Shown piece by piece: positions 55,336 to 64,000 of a stretch of 64,000 nucleotides of DNA (positions are counted from its first letter, which is position 1; the number at the start of each line of letters is the position of its first letter). A model generated the notes under the pieces. It was given only the letters and a program-made list of their open reading frames with translations, was not told the DNA's origin and made no database searches. The stretch covers positions 231,001 through 295,000 of the forward strand of contig JAHBVU010000002.1 of NCBI GenBank assembly GCA_019637315.1, read 5' to 3'. The stretch is from Gemmatimonadales bacterium. GTDB lineage: Bacteria; Gemmatimonadota; Gemmatimonadetes; Gemmatimonadales; GWC2-71-9. Position numbers and translations under genes: made by a program.

Positions 55336-57162
55336 TCAAATGAACAGCGCCGCCACTGCGATCAGGCCATAGAGCGCCACCAGCTGCGCCCCCCGGAACC
55401 AGCCCGTTTCGTCTTCCGAGGAAACGGCCGTCAAGGCCGCGGCAGTTACCACCAGACCGGCCAGTTCCAGTCTGCCCAGAACAAGACTCATTCCCGATCC
55501 GAGACCTGCCCCGATGGCGACGGCCAACGGAGCCAGAACCAGGGCGCCCTGCGCCGCGCCGGCACACGCCCCTTGAAACGCCAGGTCGACCCGACCGCGT
55601 CGCGCGCCTTCCAAGGCCGGCGCCCGCTCCGGTAGTGCCGCCACGAGCGGAACCAGGACAAATGCCAGGAGTTCGAAGGGGATTCCCCGCGCAGTCGCCG
55701 CCGGCAGGGCACCAACCAGCAGGCCCGCACTGGCGGCCAGGCCCCCCAGGGCCAGCACCAGCAGGCCGATCGCGGTTCCGGGGCCCCACGGCGGAGCGAC
55801 AGGGGTATGCTCGCCTCGCCCGAAAACGGCCGTCTTGGTTCGACGGGCATGCCAGATCGCGGCCAGGTAGGTCAGCAGCAGGACTGTCGCCATTCCGTAG
55901 GAGGGATCGGCCACGGCCGCCGTGTCTTGACCGAGCCGGACGAACGCGGTCGCAGCCCCGAGTCCGACCAGGGCGAGCACCACCGCCGCGCCAGACGCCC
56001 GCTGCAATGACCGGTTGGTTCGCACGGAAGGCTCCATGCCGGCCGCGAGCGACCCCAGCCCGGGCACCAGCAGCGCAGTCGCCACGATCGCACCGACCAG
56101 CGCTCCCTGCGCCAGCTGCGTGGCACCTGCCATCAGCGCAACGACGACCACGACCAGCGTAGCCGTGTTGCCCAACAGGCCATGGACGGCGGCCCCGATG
56201 GTCGGTCCGGCGCGATCCGCCAAGGCTTCGGAGACATATCCGGCCAGCACAGCGAACGCCGCCAGGCCAACCGCCGCCGCCGGCAGAACGGCCAGCGGGT
56301 CCGCTCCCGTGTACCAAAGGCCTGCCGCGGCGGGCAGAGCGAGGAAGAGCAGCCAACTGAGACGAAACCGGAAGGTCGGCTGCGGGCGGGCAATCCGACG
56401 AGGCCCCGGAGGCTGCACCGCCGGACGCGCCGGCTGCCGGTTCGAGTCGGACCGATCCCGACCTGGACGATCGGCGCGCTGTTCAGCACGAGGCGAGGCG
56501 CTCTTCGGGTCGTCCCGCCGGCCCTCCTCCCGTTTCGGGCGCTCTGGCCTCTCGCGCTTGGCCTCACCCCGCGGCTGCGGGTTCGCTTCCTCACGCGGTT
56601 TCTTGTCGCGGGGTTCTCGCGGCGGCCGTGGCTCGCGCGCCTCCCGCCCCTGTCGCGCCTCGACGGCAGGCTTGGCCACCGCCTCCTCGCTGCCGGAGAA
56701 TGCCTCCGCAGCTGCCGGCGCAGTGGCTTGCGGCGGCGCGACCGGTGGGTCCGGAAGTCCGAGCGCCGCGCGCAGCGCGACCGGTGCGCGCGGATCCGCC
56801 TTCAGCAACTGGGACATCCGGCCCTTCGGCTGCGCCAACAGCTGACGCAACAGGTCCCGATCCTCCACCGCTTCGCGCCCCTCGCGGAGCGCCTCGGTCC
56901 GGGCCGCTTCCACCACCCGCTCGGCAAAGCGACTGAGGGTCGGTTCCGACGGTGCCCCTTCCGGTCCCTGTCTGAGTCCGGTGAGGAGCTCCTGACGCGC
57001 CCGCGCCGGTTCGATCCCGGCGCTGGCAAACAGGGTCGCTGCCAAGCTGGTGTCGTCACTCAGCAGCGCAGCAAGCAGGTGTTCGGTTCCTACGAAGCCG
57101 TGGCGATGCTCGGCCGCCAACCCTCGCGCAGTGGAGAGGGTACGATCGACGACCTCGGTCAT
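55336..57162 (-). CDS. Clp N-domain fused to a CAX-type cation exchanger membrane domain
   Basis: 608 residues from ATG 57162. Residues 1-135 hold two Clp-N repeats: the first keeps [11 protein letters not shown] (residues 24-34), identical in core to ClpC at 44.6-47.1 kb, while the second has [11 protein letters not shown] instead. A 125-residue charged, Pro/Arg/Glu-rich linker follows (141-265). About 11 hydrophobic helices from residue 268 to the end resemble the Ca2+/H+ antiporter (CAX) family: [26 protein letters not shown] (repeat 1) and [25 protein letters not shown] (repeat 2). CAX proteins carry GNAxE in both repeats. Here repeat 1 keeps Asn332 but has Thr335 for Glu, and repeat 2 keeps Glu512 but has Ala509 for Asn. 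Ion transport is therefore doubtful. Confidence 0.75.
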   Translation of the reverse strand: MTEVVDRTLSTARGLAAEHRHGFVGTEHLLAALLSDDTSLAATLFASAGIEPARARQELLTGLRQGPEGAPSEPTLSRFAERVVEAARTEALREGREAVEDRDLLRQLLAQPKGRMSQLLKADPRAPVALRAALGLPDPPVAPPQATAPAAAEAFSGSEEAVAKPAVEARQGREAREPRPPREPRDKKPREEANPQPRGEAKRERPERPKREEGRRDDPKSASPRAEQRADRPGRDRSDSNRQPARPAVQPPGPRRIARPQPTFRFRLSWLLFLALPAAAGLWYTGADPLAVLPAAAVGLAAFAVLAGYVSEALADRAGPTIGAAVHGLLGNTATLVVVVVALMAGATQLAQGALVGAIVATALLVPGLGSLAAGMEPSVRTNRSLQRASGAAVVLALVGLGAATAFVRLGQDTAAVADPSYGMATVLLLTYLAAIWHARRTKTAVFGRGEHTPVAPPWGPGTAIGLLVLALGGLAASAGLLVGALPAATARGIPFELLAFVLVPLVAALPERAPALEGARRGRVDLAFQGACAGAAQGALVLAPLAVAIGAGLGSGMSLVLGRLELAGLVVTAAALTAVSSEDETGWFRGAQLVALYGLIAVAALFI

Positions 57163-57326
57163 AGCGGGCGCGCCTCGTCGATCAGCATCACGGGTATGTC
57201 ATCTTCAACCGGATAGCCCAGCTTGCAGACATGACAGATCAGCACCTGATCGTCCGGCCGGTATTCGAGGTCTCCCTTGCATTTCGGGCAGACCAGGATG
57301 TCCAGCAGTTCTGGCGCGAGACTCAT
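57159..57326 (-). CDS. Trm112-family small zinc-binding protein
   Basis: 55 residues from ATG 57326, overlapping the genes on both sides by 4 bp. The sequence [16 protein letters not shown] and [21 protein letters not shown] is the YcaR/UPF0434/Trm112 pattern with two CxxC knuckles. Trm112 proteins activate methyltransferases in eukaryotes and archaea. Bacterial members are small and mostly uncharacterised. The long upstream open frame is a shadow of era. Confidence 0.88.
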   Translation of the reverse strand: MSLAPELLDILVCPKCKGDLEYRPDDQVLICHVCKLGYPVEDDIPVMLIDEARPL

Positions 57327-58195
57327 CGCGCGTCTCTCCGTTCGTTGAGGTCCGGGAAGCCGAGTCGTGTCAGCAGGTCTGCAGACTGCCGCCAGCGCGG
57401 CAGCACCTTGACCCAGGTTTCCAGATAGACCCGGCTTCCGAGCAACCCTTCCAGGCGCTGGCGAGCATGCTGACCGATGGCCTTGATCGTCCGCCCTTGC
57501 GTACCGATCAGGATTCGTTTCTGGGAGTCGCGTTCGACATACAGGGTTGCCCGAATGTACACCGGGTCCCGATTCTCCTGGAACTCGTCGACGTCGGCCG
57601 TGAACGCATAGGGCAGCTCGTCCTCGAGGTACTGAAAGGCCGCTTCCCGCAAGTACTCGACCACGAAGAACCGAAGCGGTTGCGCGCCCAGATCGTCGGC
57701 CGGGTACTCCCACTCCCCTTCGGGCAGCAGCGCGGTGATCCGATCGATCAACTGCGCCAGTCCAGTGCCCTGCGCCGCCGATACGAAGATGCGGTCGTCA
57801 GCCGCCTCGAGGGAATCGGGCGCCAGATCCGCCTTGGTGTACACCGTCAGCTGCTTGCGAGGCAGCTTTGCATCGGGCGGAAGCAGACTCGCGAGCGGGG
57901 GCGCCGGCGCGTCGGAGGCCGGGTGCAGGTGGAGGACGAGATCGGACCGGGCGAGGTCGCGAAGCGCCAATCCCACCATCCGGGACTGCAGCAAGTACGA
58001 CGGATCGAGCAGCCCGGGCAGATCATGAAACACGATCTGGCTCTCGCCTTCGGTCCGGATCCCGACGACGGGAAGGCGGGTTGCCTGTGCCTTCGGACTC
58101 ACCATCGAGAGGGGTTCGCCGACCAGCGCGTTCATCAGGGACGATTTCCCAACGTTGGGCCGACCCGCGAGGGCCACGCGTCCAAATCGGGTCAT
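57323..58195 (-). CDS. era: GTPase Era
   Basis: 290 residues from ATG 58195. G1 [16 protein letters not shown]3 [10 protein letters not shown] (Era-type variant of DTPG), a TKAD G4 and the C-terminal KH domain ([38 protein letters not shown]) are present. Era binds the 3' end of 16S rRNA and couples 30S maturation to the cell cycle. The longer open frame upstream is not supported. It is divergent from a lone + strand gene. Confidence 0.93.
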   Translation of the reverse strand: MTRFGRVALAGRPNVGKSSLMNALVGEPLSMVSPKAQATRLPVVGIRTEGESQIVFHDLPGLLDPSYLLQSRMVGLALRDLARSDLVLHLHPASDAPAPPLASLLPPDAKLPRKQLTVYTKADLAPDSLEAADDRIFVSAAQGTGLAQLIDRITALLPEGEWEYPADDLGAQPLRFFVVEYLREAAFQYLEDELPYAFTADVDEFQENRDPVYIRATLYVERDSQKRILIGTQGRTIKAIGQHARQRLEGLLGSRVYLETWVKVLPRWRQSADLLTRLGFPDLNERRDAR

Positions 58196-58297
58196 CGAGC
58201 CATTGTCGGGAATGCGGTCGGGCGAGACTGCTGCATAACCTGGAAGAATAATCGAGCGACCGCCCCCCTGCAGTCGGTTTGAGTTAGCTTGCACCGC

Positions 58298-59569
58298 GTG
58301 ACTCACCCCGGTCTTGCCGCAGCGTTGCCGCCCGTCACGCGACCTGCCTCCCTGGCCTGCTTCACCACGGCAGGAGTGCTGGTCGGGATCCTGCTCCTGT
58401 TCGGCAGCGCCCGACTGCCTGGGCAGACCGTTCGGTTGGGAGCCGAGGCCGTGGGCGTCTTTCACGCCAGCGAGCGCTCCCCGGGAGGGACCGGTCGGTC
58501 TGCATGGCAGATCATTCACCCGCTGCTGACCGCTCGGGTCGCCTGGCCGAGCGGACTCGGGCTTCGGGCGACGGTCAACCTCGAGGGGCTGACCCTGCCC
58601 GAGGGCGAGCTCGCGATGGGTGCCTGGGGTGAGGGCTTCGTCGACCGCCGCCATCCTCATGCCTACGTCCACGAATTGCTGGTCGAGGCCGCGACCACGT
58701 TCGAGTGTGGCGGCCTCACGTGTCGAGCAGGCGGATACCTTGGCCGCGGCTTCGCACCTTTCGGGTCAGACGATCCAATGCAGCGGGCGCCGCTCCGATA
58801 TCCGGTCAACCATCATCTGGCGCAGATTCTGGAACGCGCCATACTTGGTGCGCAGTTCGGAATCGGCCCGCTCACCGCCGAAGCGGCGGTCTTCAACGGT
58901 GACGAGCCGGAAGCCCCCTCGCAATGGCCGCGGATCCGCGGTCGCTTTGGCGACTCCTGGTCGGTCCGCGCCACCCTGCGTCCTCTCGATGGCGTGGAGG
59001 TGTCCGCATCCACCGCAGCGGTACGGTCGCCCGAGCACCGGCCCGGCGCGGGAGCCGACCACGACAAGCTCCATCTCGGCGCGCGTCTCGAGCAAGCGCT
59101 GGGCGGCGGGCATCTCACCGTGCTGGGCGAGTGGGCCCGCACCTCCGAGCTGGAAGCGGCCTTCCTCTACTACTCGAGACTTGGCGAGCTGAGCTGGTCG
59201 CACGGGCGCTTTCGGATCCACTACCGGGGCGAGCGAACCGATCGACCCGAGGAAGAACGTCTCGAGCCCTATCGGACCGCTCGCCCCCACCTCGAGAACA
59301 CCCTGCTCGGCAAAACCCGGTGGACCCTGCATACCGTCGGTGCGGAGCTTGCGATCCCCCCTCGCGGGGCGCTGGCTGCCTCCGTCGTCCTGGAGGCTAC
59401 CCGCGGCGCCATCGCCAGCGCGGCACCCGGGAGCATCTTCAGCATCGAGCACACCTACGGCGGCAATCGATTCTGGAGTGCGGCGGTTGCCGTTCGGGTC
59501 GGTTGGTCGGCGACGGGTCACGACATGGGGCGCTATGGCATTGTCCCGGCCCGTCCGATCAGGCATTGA
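58298..59569 (+). CDS. Predicted outer-membrane beta-barrel protein of unknown function
   Basis: 423 residues. GTG 58298 is chosen, TTG 58289 is possible, and neither has a clear ribosome-binding site. A hydrophobic segment (LACFTTAGVLVGILLLFGSA) followed by RLPGQ looks like a signal sequence. The rest alternates aromatic/polar residues in strand-length runs (WSVRATLRPLDGVEVSASTAAV, LHLGARLEQALGGGHLTVLGEWA, FRIHYRGERTD), as in porin-like barrels. No family motif was recognised. It is the only + strand gene between 17.6 and 61 kb, convergent with an aminotransferase gene. Transcript and function are unknown. Confidence 0.65.
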   Translation: MTHPGLAAALPPVTRPASLACFTTAGVLVGILLLFGSARLPGQTVRLGAEAVGVFHASERSPGGTGRSAWQIIHPLLTARVAWPSGLGLRATVNLEGLTLPEGELAMGAWGEGFVDRRHPHAYVHELLVEAATTFECGGLTCRAGGYLGRGFAPFGSDDPMQRAPLRYPVNHHLAQILERAILGAQFGIGPLTAEAAVFNGDEPEAPSQWPRIRGRFGDSWSVRATLRPLDGVEVSASTAAVRSPEHRPGAGADHDKLHLGARLEQALGGGHLTVLGEWARTSELEAAFLYYSRLGELSWSHGRFRIHYRGERTDRPEEERLEPYRTARPHLENTLLGKTRWTLHTVGAELAIPPRGALAASVVLEATRGAIASAAPGSIFSIEHTYGGNRFWSAAVAVRVGWSATGHDMGRYGIVPARPIRH

Positions 59570-59591
59570 CGGGCCGGGCAAATCTGCGGGT

Positions 59592-60911
59592 TCAGGCGGT
59601 GACCGTGCCGCCGTGGTCCTGCACCATCGCCTGGATCCGGGCAACGCCCTCCCGTACAGCCCCGATCTCTGGACCGAACGAGAAGCGCACGTAGTGCCGG
59701 AACCTGGACGGGCGACCCGACCGTCGGCGGCCGGGGTTGACATCGAAGAACTCGCCGGGCACGCAGATGACCTGACGATCGAGGGCCTGCTGGAAGAAGT
59801 CTTTTCCCGTGCTGAGCGCAGGCGGCAGGTCAGAGACATCGCCCCAGCAGTAGAAGGTGCCTTCCGGCTCGATATCGAATCGGACCCCGGCACGACGCAA
59901 ACCATCGAGCATCAGGCGGCGCTTCGGGCGAAAGGCCGCGTTGATAGCTGCGACCTCCGCTCGCACATGATCCGGCTCGAGCAGCGGAATGGCGCGCCGC
60001 TGGGTTGGGCGACTGCCGCCGCCGTCGAGGAATGATCCGGTGCTCGAGACCGCCTCGATGACCGGAGCCGGCCCCACGATCCAGCTGCACCGCCAGCCGG
60101 GATACCGCCAGTTCTTGGTCAGCCCGTCGAACAGCACCACCGGATCGCGATTGACGTCGTCGACATACGCAGCTGCCGACAGCGGAGGCGACGCCACCCA
60201 GCTGTAGTGGGAGTAGAACTCGTCGATCAGCAGGGTGCAGTTGAGGTTCCGCCCGATCTCGACCCACTGACGCAGCTCATCGCCATAGAGGGCATGACCG
60301 GTCGGGTTGGCCGGGTTGGACAGGAGCACGACCGACAGGCCCCGACCAACGATCTCCCGACGCAGATCGTCGCGGCTGAAGTGATAGCCCGCAGCACTGT
60401 CGAGGAGGATCGGAATGGCGCTGAAGGGTTTGAAGACGTCGAGCAGCTCTTCGTATGCCGTGTAGTCGGGCAGGAAGTGGCCCAGATTGACGTGGCCCAG
60501 CGCGGCTGCCGTCCGCGCCAGGGAAACACGACCACCCCCGCAAATGCAGACATTCTCAGGACCGTACTGCGAGGGCAGCCCCCTGCGATACTGGCTGTTG
60601 TAGTGCGCAGCCACCGCCTCACGCAATTCCCAGAGCCCGGCAACCGGGGCGTACTCCTGGTCGTCCGGCGCAATCGCAATCGACTCGACCCGCTCCGGCG
60701 ATCCCGGCAGCGGACCGGCCTCCGGCTGTCCCTGACCAAGGTTACACCAGGCCGGGTCGCCCCCGCGGTAACCACGCCGGGCGGCTTCGGCCGTGGCATG
60801 GATGACCCCGGTAAAAGGGACGCGTCGGAAGCCGGGAATCGGCATTTCGCGGACGGGAGATGGAGGATCGACGACGGTGGACTCGGCGGGTGCTGACAGC
60901 CTGAAACTCAC
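59592..60911 (-). CDS. PLP-dependent class I/II aminotransferase
   Basis: 439 residues if started at GTG 60911 (AGAGGA 3 bp upstream); ATG 60845 is a homology-friendly alternative. Fold-type I motifs are NLGQGQPEAG near the start, VCICGGGRVSL at the pyridoxal-binding loop, LLSNPANPTGHALYGDEL, LLIDEFYSHY (Asp contacting the pyridine N), the PLP lysine in DGLTKNWRYPGWR and a C-terminal Arg in HYVRFSFG. Substrate specificity is not readable. It is transcribed away from a perfect hairpin (60949-60974). Confidence 0.85.
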   Translation of the reverse strand: MSFRLSAPAESTVVDPPSPVREMPIPGFRRVPFTGVIHATAEAARRGYRGGDPAWCNLGQGQPEAGPLPGSPERVESIAIAPDDQEYAPVAGLWELREAVAAHYNSQYRRGLPSQYGPENVCICGGGRVSLARTAAALGHVNLGHFLPDYTAYEELLDVFKPFSAIPILLDSAAGYHFSRDDLRREIVGRGLSVVLLSNPANPTGHALYGDELRQWVEIGRNLNCTLLIDEFYSHYSWVASPPLSAAAYVDDVNRDPVVLFDGLTKNWRYPGWRCSWIVGPAPVIEAVSSTGSFLDGGGSRPTQRRAIPLLEPDHVRAEVAAINAAFRPKRRLMLDGLRRAGVRFDIEPEGTFYCWGDVSDLPPALSTGKDFFQQALDRQVICVPGEFFDVNPGRRRSGRPSRFRHYVRFSFGPEIGAVREGVARIQAMVQDHGGTVTA

Positions 60912-60948
60912 AGTTCCTCTGGGGGTTGCGGGACGCGGAGACGACAAA

Positions 60949-60974
60949 GGGGCGCTCGACTTTGCGAGCGCCCC
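60949..60974 (-). repeat. Perfect 10-bp inverted repeat upstream of the aminotransferase
   Basis: GGGGCGCTCG (60949-60958) and CGAGCGCCCC (60965-60974) with loop ACTTTG. On the - strand it lies 37 bp before the aminotransferase start and is followed by CTTTGTCG, giving a terminator- or leader-like structure without a long U tract. Confidence 0.55.
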
Positions 60975-61240
60975 ACCCTGCCGGCGACGATCGTCTCGTC
61001 TTCGTCGCCCTCGAGGAATGAAAGCACCGTGCCGGCCTGAGCGGAAGCGGGCCCTCGGTCGTCAGCGACCTTGACCACGATCGCCTGGTGACTTAGGCTC
61101 GAATCATGGAACGAGCGGTCTTGGCGGTTGGGGTTCCTTCACTCGGCACCTGTTGTCGCGTTGGGGGCGTGTGTTGTCGGCACGCCGCCTCGACAGCTTA
61201 GCGGGTTCGTTTCCGGCATACCGCCAACCAGGCTGATCGT
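60975..61240. other. Non-coding interval upstream of cysK
   Basis: No convincing coding frame on either strand. The + strand part nearest cysK can fold and ends in a strong terminator (61241-61277), so it is a candidate leader RNA. I found no recognisable core of a SAM, T-box or other named riboswitch. The rest shows nothing identifiable. Confidence 0.4.
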
Positions 61241-61277
61241 GGCTCGCTTCTCCCTTCGAAGCGGGCCTTTGTTTTTT
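61241..61277 (+). terminator. Intrinsic terminator / attenuator directly before cysK
   Basis: A 10-bp stem (GGCTCGCTTC with GAAGCGGGCC, one G-T pair, 7-nt loop) is followed by TTTGTTTTTT and then by the cysK ribosome-binding site 2-8 nt later. A terminator in this place suits attenuation of cysK, because no gene lies just upstream on the same strand. Confidence 0.7.
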
Positions 61278-61291
61278 CAGGAGTGCATCAC

Positions 61292-62287
61292 GTGAACCAG
61301 TCAGCGTCGATTCCCGAGGTTTTCGCCGGCCCAACGGCCGCTCGCGGGCACCGGGTGGAAGATGCGGTCGGTAACACCCCGCTGATTCGCCTCCGGCGCG
61401 TCGTTCCAGCGAGCGCGGCCGCTGTCTTCGTCAAGCTCGAGGGCGTCAACCCTGGCGGGTCGATCAAGGACCGGACGGCGCTGGGCATGATCCAGGACGC
61501 CGAGGCTCGCGGGGAACTTCGCCCGGGAGACACCATCGTCGAACCGACCTCAGGCAATACGGGTATTGGCCTGGCGCAGATCGCCAGCGCCCGGGGGTAT
61601 CGCTTGATCCTGACCCTGCCCTCGTCGATGAGCGAGGAGCGGAAACGCACGCTACTGGGTTACGGCGCCGAGCTCGTCCTGACCGACCCCGAGCGGCGGA
61701 TGCTCGCTGCAATCGAAGAAGCCGAACGGATTCGAGACCGCCTCGGCGCCTGGATGCCCAATCAGTTCACCAATCCGTCGAATCCGGCCATCCACTACCG
61801 CCTGACGGGGCCCGAGCTGTACCAGGGGATGGAGGGTCGGATCGATGCGTTCGTGTATGGCTCCGGTACGGGTGGAACGATCAGCGGGGTTGGCCGCTTC
61901 CTCAAGAGTCAGAATCCGGCGACCCGGGTCATTGCCGTCGAGCCTGCCCGATCGCCGGTTCTGTCCGGCGGAGAGCGCGGGCAGCACCAGTTTCAGGGCA
62001 TGGGCCCAGGGTTCGTTCCGCCCAACTTCGACCGTACTGTGGTCGACGAGATCCGAACGGCGTGGGAGGAGGACGCCTTTCCGTTGGCTCGCCGCCTGAT
62101 GCGGGAGGAGGGACTCTTCGTCGGGATGTCGAGCGGGGCGATTGCCTGGGTTGCCCTCAACGTCGCGGCGGAACTCGGCCCCGGTGCGCGGGTCGCGATG
62201 ATCGCACCGGACTCGGCGGCACGTTATCTCTCGACCTCCCTGTTCGATGACCCGACCGCGCAGGCCAGGATCACGACGGCTGGCTAG
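61292..62287 (+). CDS. cysK: Cysteine synthase (O-acetylserine sulfhydrylase)
   Basis: 331 residues from GTG 61292, with AGGAG 8 bp upstream; GTG 61283 overlaps that site and is rejected. The PLP lysine is in NPGGSIKDRTALGM. EPTSGNTGIGLAQIASARG is the substrate-binding loop, GSGTGGTISGVGRFLK binds the phosphate, and GMSSGAIAW is the late loop. It makes cysteine from O-acetylserine and sulfide. A terminator immediately before the gene suggests transcriptional attenuation. Confidence 0.93.
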   Translation: MNQSASIPEVFAGPTAARGHRVEDAVGNTPLIRLRRVVPASAAAVFVKLEGVNPGGSIKDRTALGMIQDAEARGELRPGDTIVEPTSGNTGIGLAQIASARGYRLILTLPSSMSEERKRTLLGYGAELVLTDPERRMLAAIEEAERIRDRLGAWMPNQFTNPSNPAIHYRLTGPELYQGMEGRIDAFVYGSGTGGTISGVGRFLKSQNPATRVIAVEPARSPVLSGGERGQHQFQGMGPGFVPPNFDRTVVDEIRTAWEEDAFPLARRLMREEGLFVGMSSGAIAWVALNVAAELGPGARVAMIAPDSAARYLSTSLFDDPTAQARITTAG

Positions 62288-62349
62288 CCGAAACCGCCCG
62301 GTGGCCCGTACTATCCCATCCCCTTCAAACGGACGCTACGGAGCACTCT

Positions 62350-62694
62350 ATGGGATCGGAACACGACCGCCGCATCGACTACATCGAATTCGGGACCGAA
62401 GACCTTGCTGCCTCGAAGCGCTTTTTCGAGACCGCCTTCGGCTGGAAGTTTACCGACTACGGGCCTGACTATACCGCATTCGAGGACGGGCGGCTGTCCG
62501 GCGGGATCAACGGATCGAGCCCGCCTGGGGGCGCGCCCTTGGTCATCCTCTTTGCATCCGACCTCGAGGAGGTCGAGCGGGCGGTCGTCGCTGCCGGCGG
62601 TGTCATCTCCGACCGGCACACCTTCCCGGGCGGTCGTCGGTTTCACTTCACGGAGCCTGGCGGAAACCACCTTGCAGTCTGGAGCGATCACTAG
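62350..62694 (+). CDS. VOC-family (glyoxalase/bleomycin-resistance fold) protein
   Basis: 114 residues from ATG 62350, with GGAG 8 bp upstream. A single VOC module: DYIEFGTEDLAASKRFFETAF at the start, GWKFTDYGPDYTAF, VERAVVAAGGVISDRHTFPG and RFHFTEPGGNHLAVWS, with the Glu/His positions of metal-type members. VOC proteins range from glyoxalases to dioxygenases and binding proteins, so no substrate is assigned. Confidence 0.85.
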   Translation: MGSEHDRRIDYIEFGTEDLAASKRFFETAFGWKFTDYGPDYTAFEDGRLSGGINGSSPPGGAPLVILFASDLEEVERAVVAAGGVISDRHTFPGGRRFHFTEPGGNHLAVWSDH

Positions 62695-62879
62695 TGCCGG
62701 TTCGGCCGGGTGGACTCGTCCGTTGACGGTACGAAACCGAATAGGTGCGGCGGGTCATAGCGAATCGCAACAATCCGACATCGACCGAATGATCGATCGA
62801 GGCTCAGTACCCCAAGTCGTTGCGACTAAGCTACTTCAGGAGATGACGTATCAAGGGAGCGAGTGGTCCGGAAACAAAG

Positions 62880-62909
62880 AAAGCCCTGTTCCGTGAAGAA
62901 CAGGGCTTT
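62880..62909 (-). terminator. Terminator of the rRNA operon
   Basis: A 12-bp stem (AAAGCCCTGTTC with GAACAGGGCTTT, loop of 6 nt) lies just after the 5S gene on the - strand. The interval 62695-62879 between it and the VOC gene shows no gene. Confidence 0.85.
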
Positions 62910-62916
62910 CAATGGG

Positions 62917-63038
62917 GTGGCTGACGACGGCCTACTCTCCCACGACCTCTCGATCGCAGTACCATCGGCGCTACGAGGCTTAACGACCGTGTTCGGAATG
63001 GGAACGGGTGTGGCCCTCGCGCGCTAGTCATCAGCCAA
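62917..63038 (-). rRNA. rrf: 5S ribosomal RNA
   Basis: About 120 nt on the - strand. Recognisable core: CCACACCCGTTCCCATTCCG and AACACGG, then GGTACTGC and GTGGGAGAGTAGG with closing 5' TTGGCTGA and 3' TCAGCCA ends that pair as helix I. End positions are approximate by a few bases. Confidence 0.92.
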
Positions 63039-63165
63039 TCTTGTGCTATCGGTCTCGATTCAGCCAGCGGTTTGCATTCCGTGATCCGAGATCATCCCTG
63101 TATACCAGGGGAAGATCCATAGGGTCACGTGGTGAATGCACCGGACCTGGCGTCGCGACCGATAG

Positions 63166-63185
63166 GGATATCCTGCGGGATATCC
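63166..63185. repeat. Inverted repeat in the 23S-5S spacer
   Basis: GGATATCC is repeated exactly after 4 nt (TGCG), forming a perfect 8-bp hairpin in the spacer between 23S and 5S. It may be part of the rRNA processing stem. No tRNA is seen in the spacer (63039-63245). Confidence 0.6.
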
Positions 63186-63245
63186 ATAATCGGCAACTGA
63201 GGGTATTGGGTGATGAACTAGTGATACACCGAAAAGATGGAAGAG

Positions 63246-64000
<755 letters not shown>

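Noticed and set aside
60949..61020. A T-box leader on the - strand (AGGGTGG followed by a GC-rich hairpin)
   Set aside because: The conserved TGGNACCGCG core is absent, no specifier loop was found, and the U tract is short.
60975..61240. A SAM-I riboswitch before cysK
   Set aside because: None of the conserved S-box core pieces could be found. Only the terminator is clear.

Overview
The window comes from a high-GC, LPS-bearing diderm bacterium. It encodes an Lpt exporter, a full Raetz lipid A block, BamA/OmpH and Lol. It also carries traits best known from Firmicutes: McsA-McsB-ClpC and the bacillithiol enzyme BshC. Together with the LpxC-FabZ fusion, this mix fits a Gemmatimonadota-like lineage. 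That placement is inferred from gene content and was not tested by phylogeny.

Left arm (1-17.57 kb, almost all + strand). The end of lptC, an OstA/LptA-like gene, lptB and rpoN lead into a tightly packed surface-glycan cluster: two glycosyltransferases, a FemAB/GNAT-like protein, a hexapeptide acyltransferase, a polysaccharide deacetylase, a flippase-like membrane protein, a YfhO-family protein and a polyprenol-phosphate glycosyltransferase, ending in dapF. A heavy-metal divergon follows (cadA-like P-type ATPase on the - strand, cadR/pbrR-like MerR on the + strand, with a textbook 19-bp-spacer MerR promoter between them), then an M20 amidohydrolase.

Junction (17.57-17.87 kb). This AT-rich gap holds a 28-bp sequence that strongly resembles a dif (XerC/XerD) site, next to two DnaA-box-like nonamers. 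Gene polarity converges here (+ on the left, - on the right), so the replication terminus may lie at this point.

Right arm (17.87-60.9 kb, almost all - strand). In transcription order from the right, the first block is an aminotransferase, then era, a Trm112-like gene, an unusual Clp-N/CAX-exchanger fusion, a GGDEF protein and a zinc-ribbon protein. Next comes a 23-gene run of about 27 kb from prfB (with its programmed frameshift) through lysS, lolC/E, lolD, mcsA, mcsB, clpC, bamA, ompH, lpxD, lpxC/fabZ, lpxA, a GnnA-like oxidoreductase, lpxB, an acyltransferase, lpxK, gdhA, rlmH, bshC, a small coiled-coil gene, murJ and uvrC to thrC. Then follow a TPR lipoprotein-like gene, tRNA-Gly, the der-plsY-gpsA-merR-surE-pcm-dedA operon, tRNA-Arg and a membrane-anchored TPR gene. 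One outer-membrane barrel-like gene lies on the + strand at 58.3 kb.

Right edge. cysK (preceded by an attenuator-like terminator) and a VOC-family gene are on the + strand. The 5S gene and the 3' part of the 23S rRNA gene follow on the - strand.

Most of the window is envelope biogenesis: lipid A synthesis, LPS export, outer-membrane protein assembly, lipoprotein release, lipid II flipping and surface glycan assembly. These genes are interleaved with translation (prfB, lysS, era, rlmH, rRNA) and protein quality control (mcsAB-clpC). The most unusual protein is the 608-residue Clp-N/CAX fusion at 55.3-57.2 kb.
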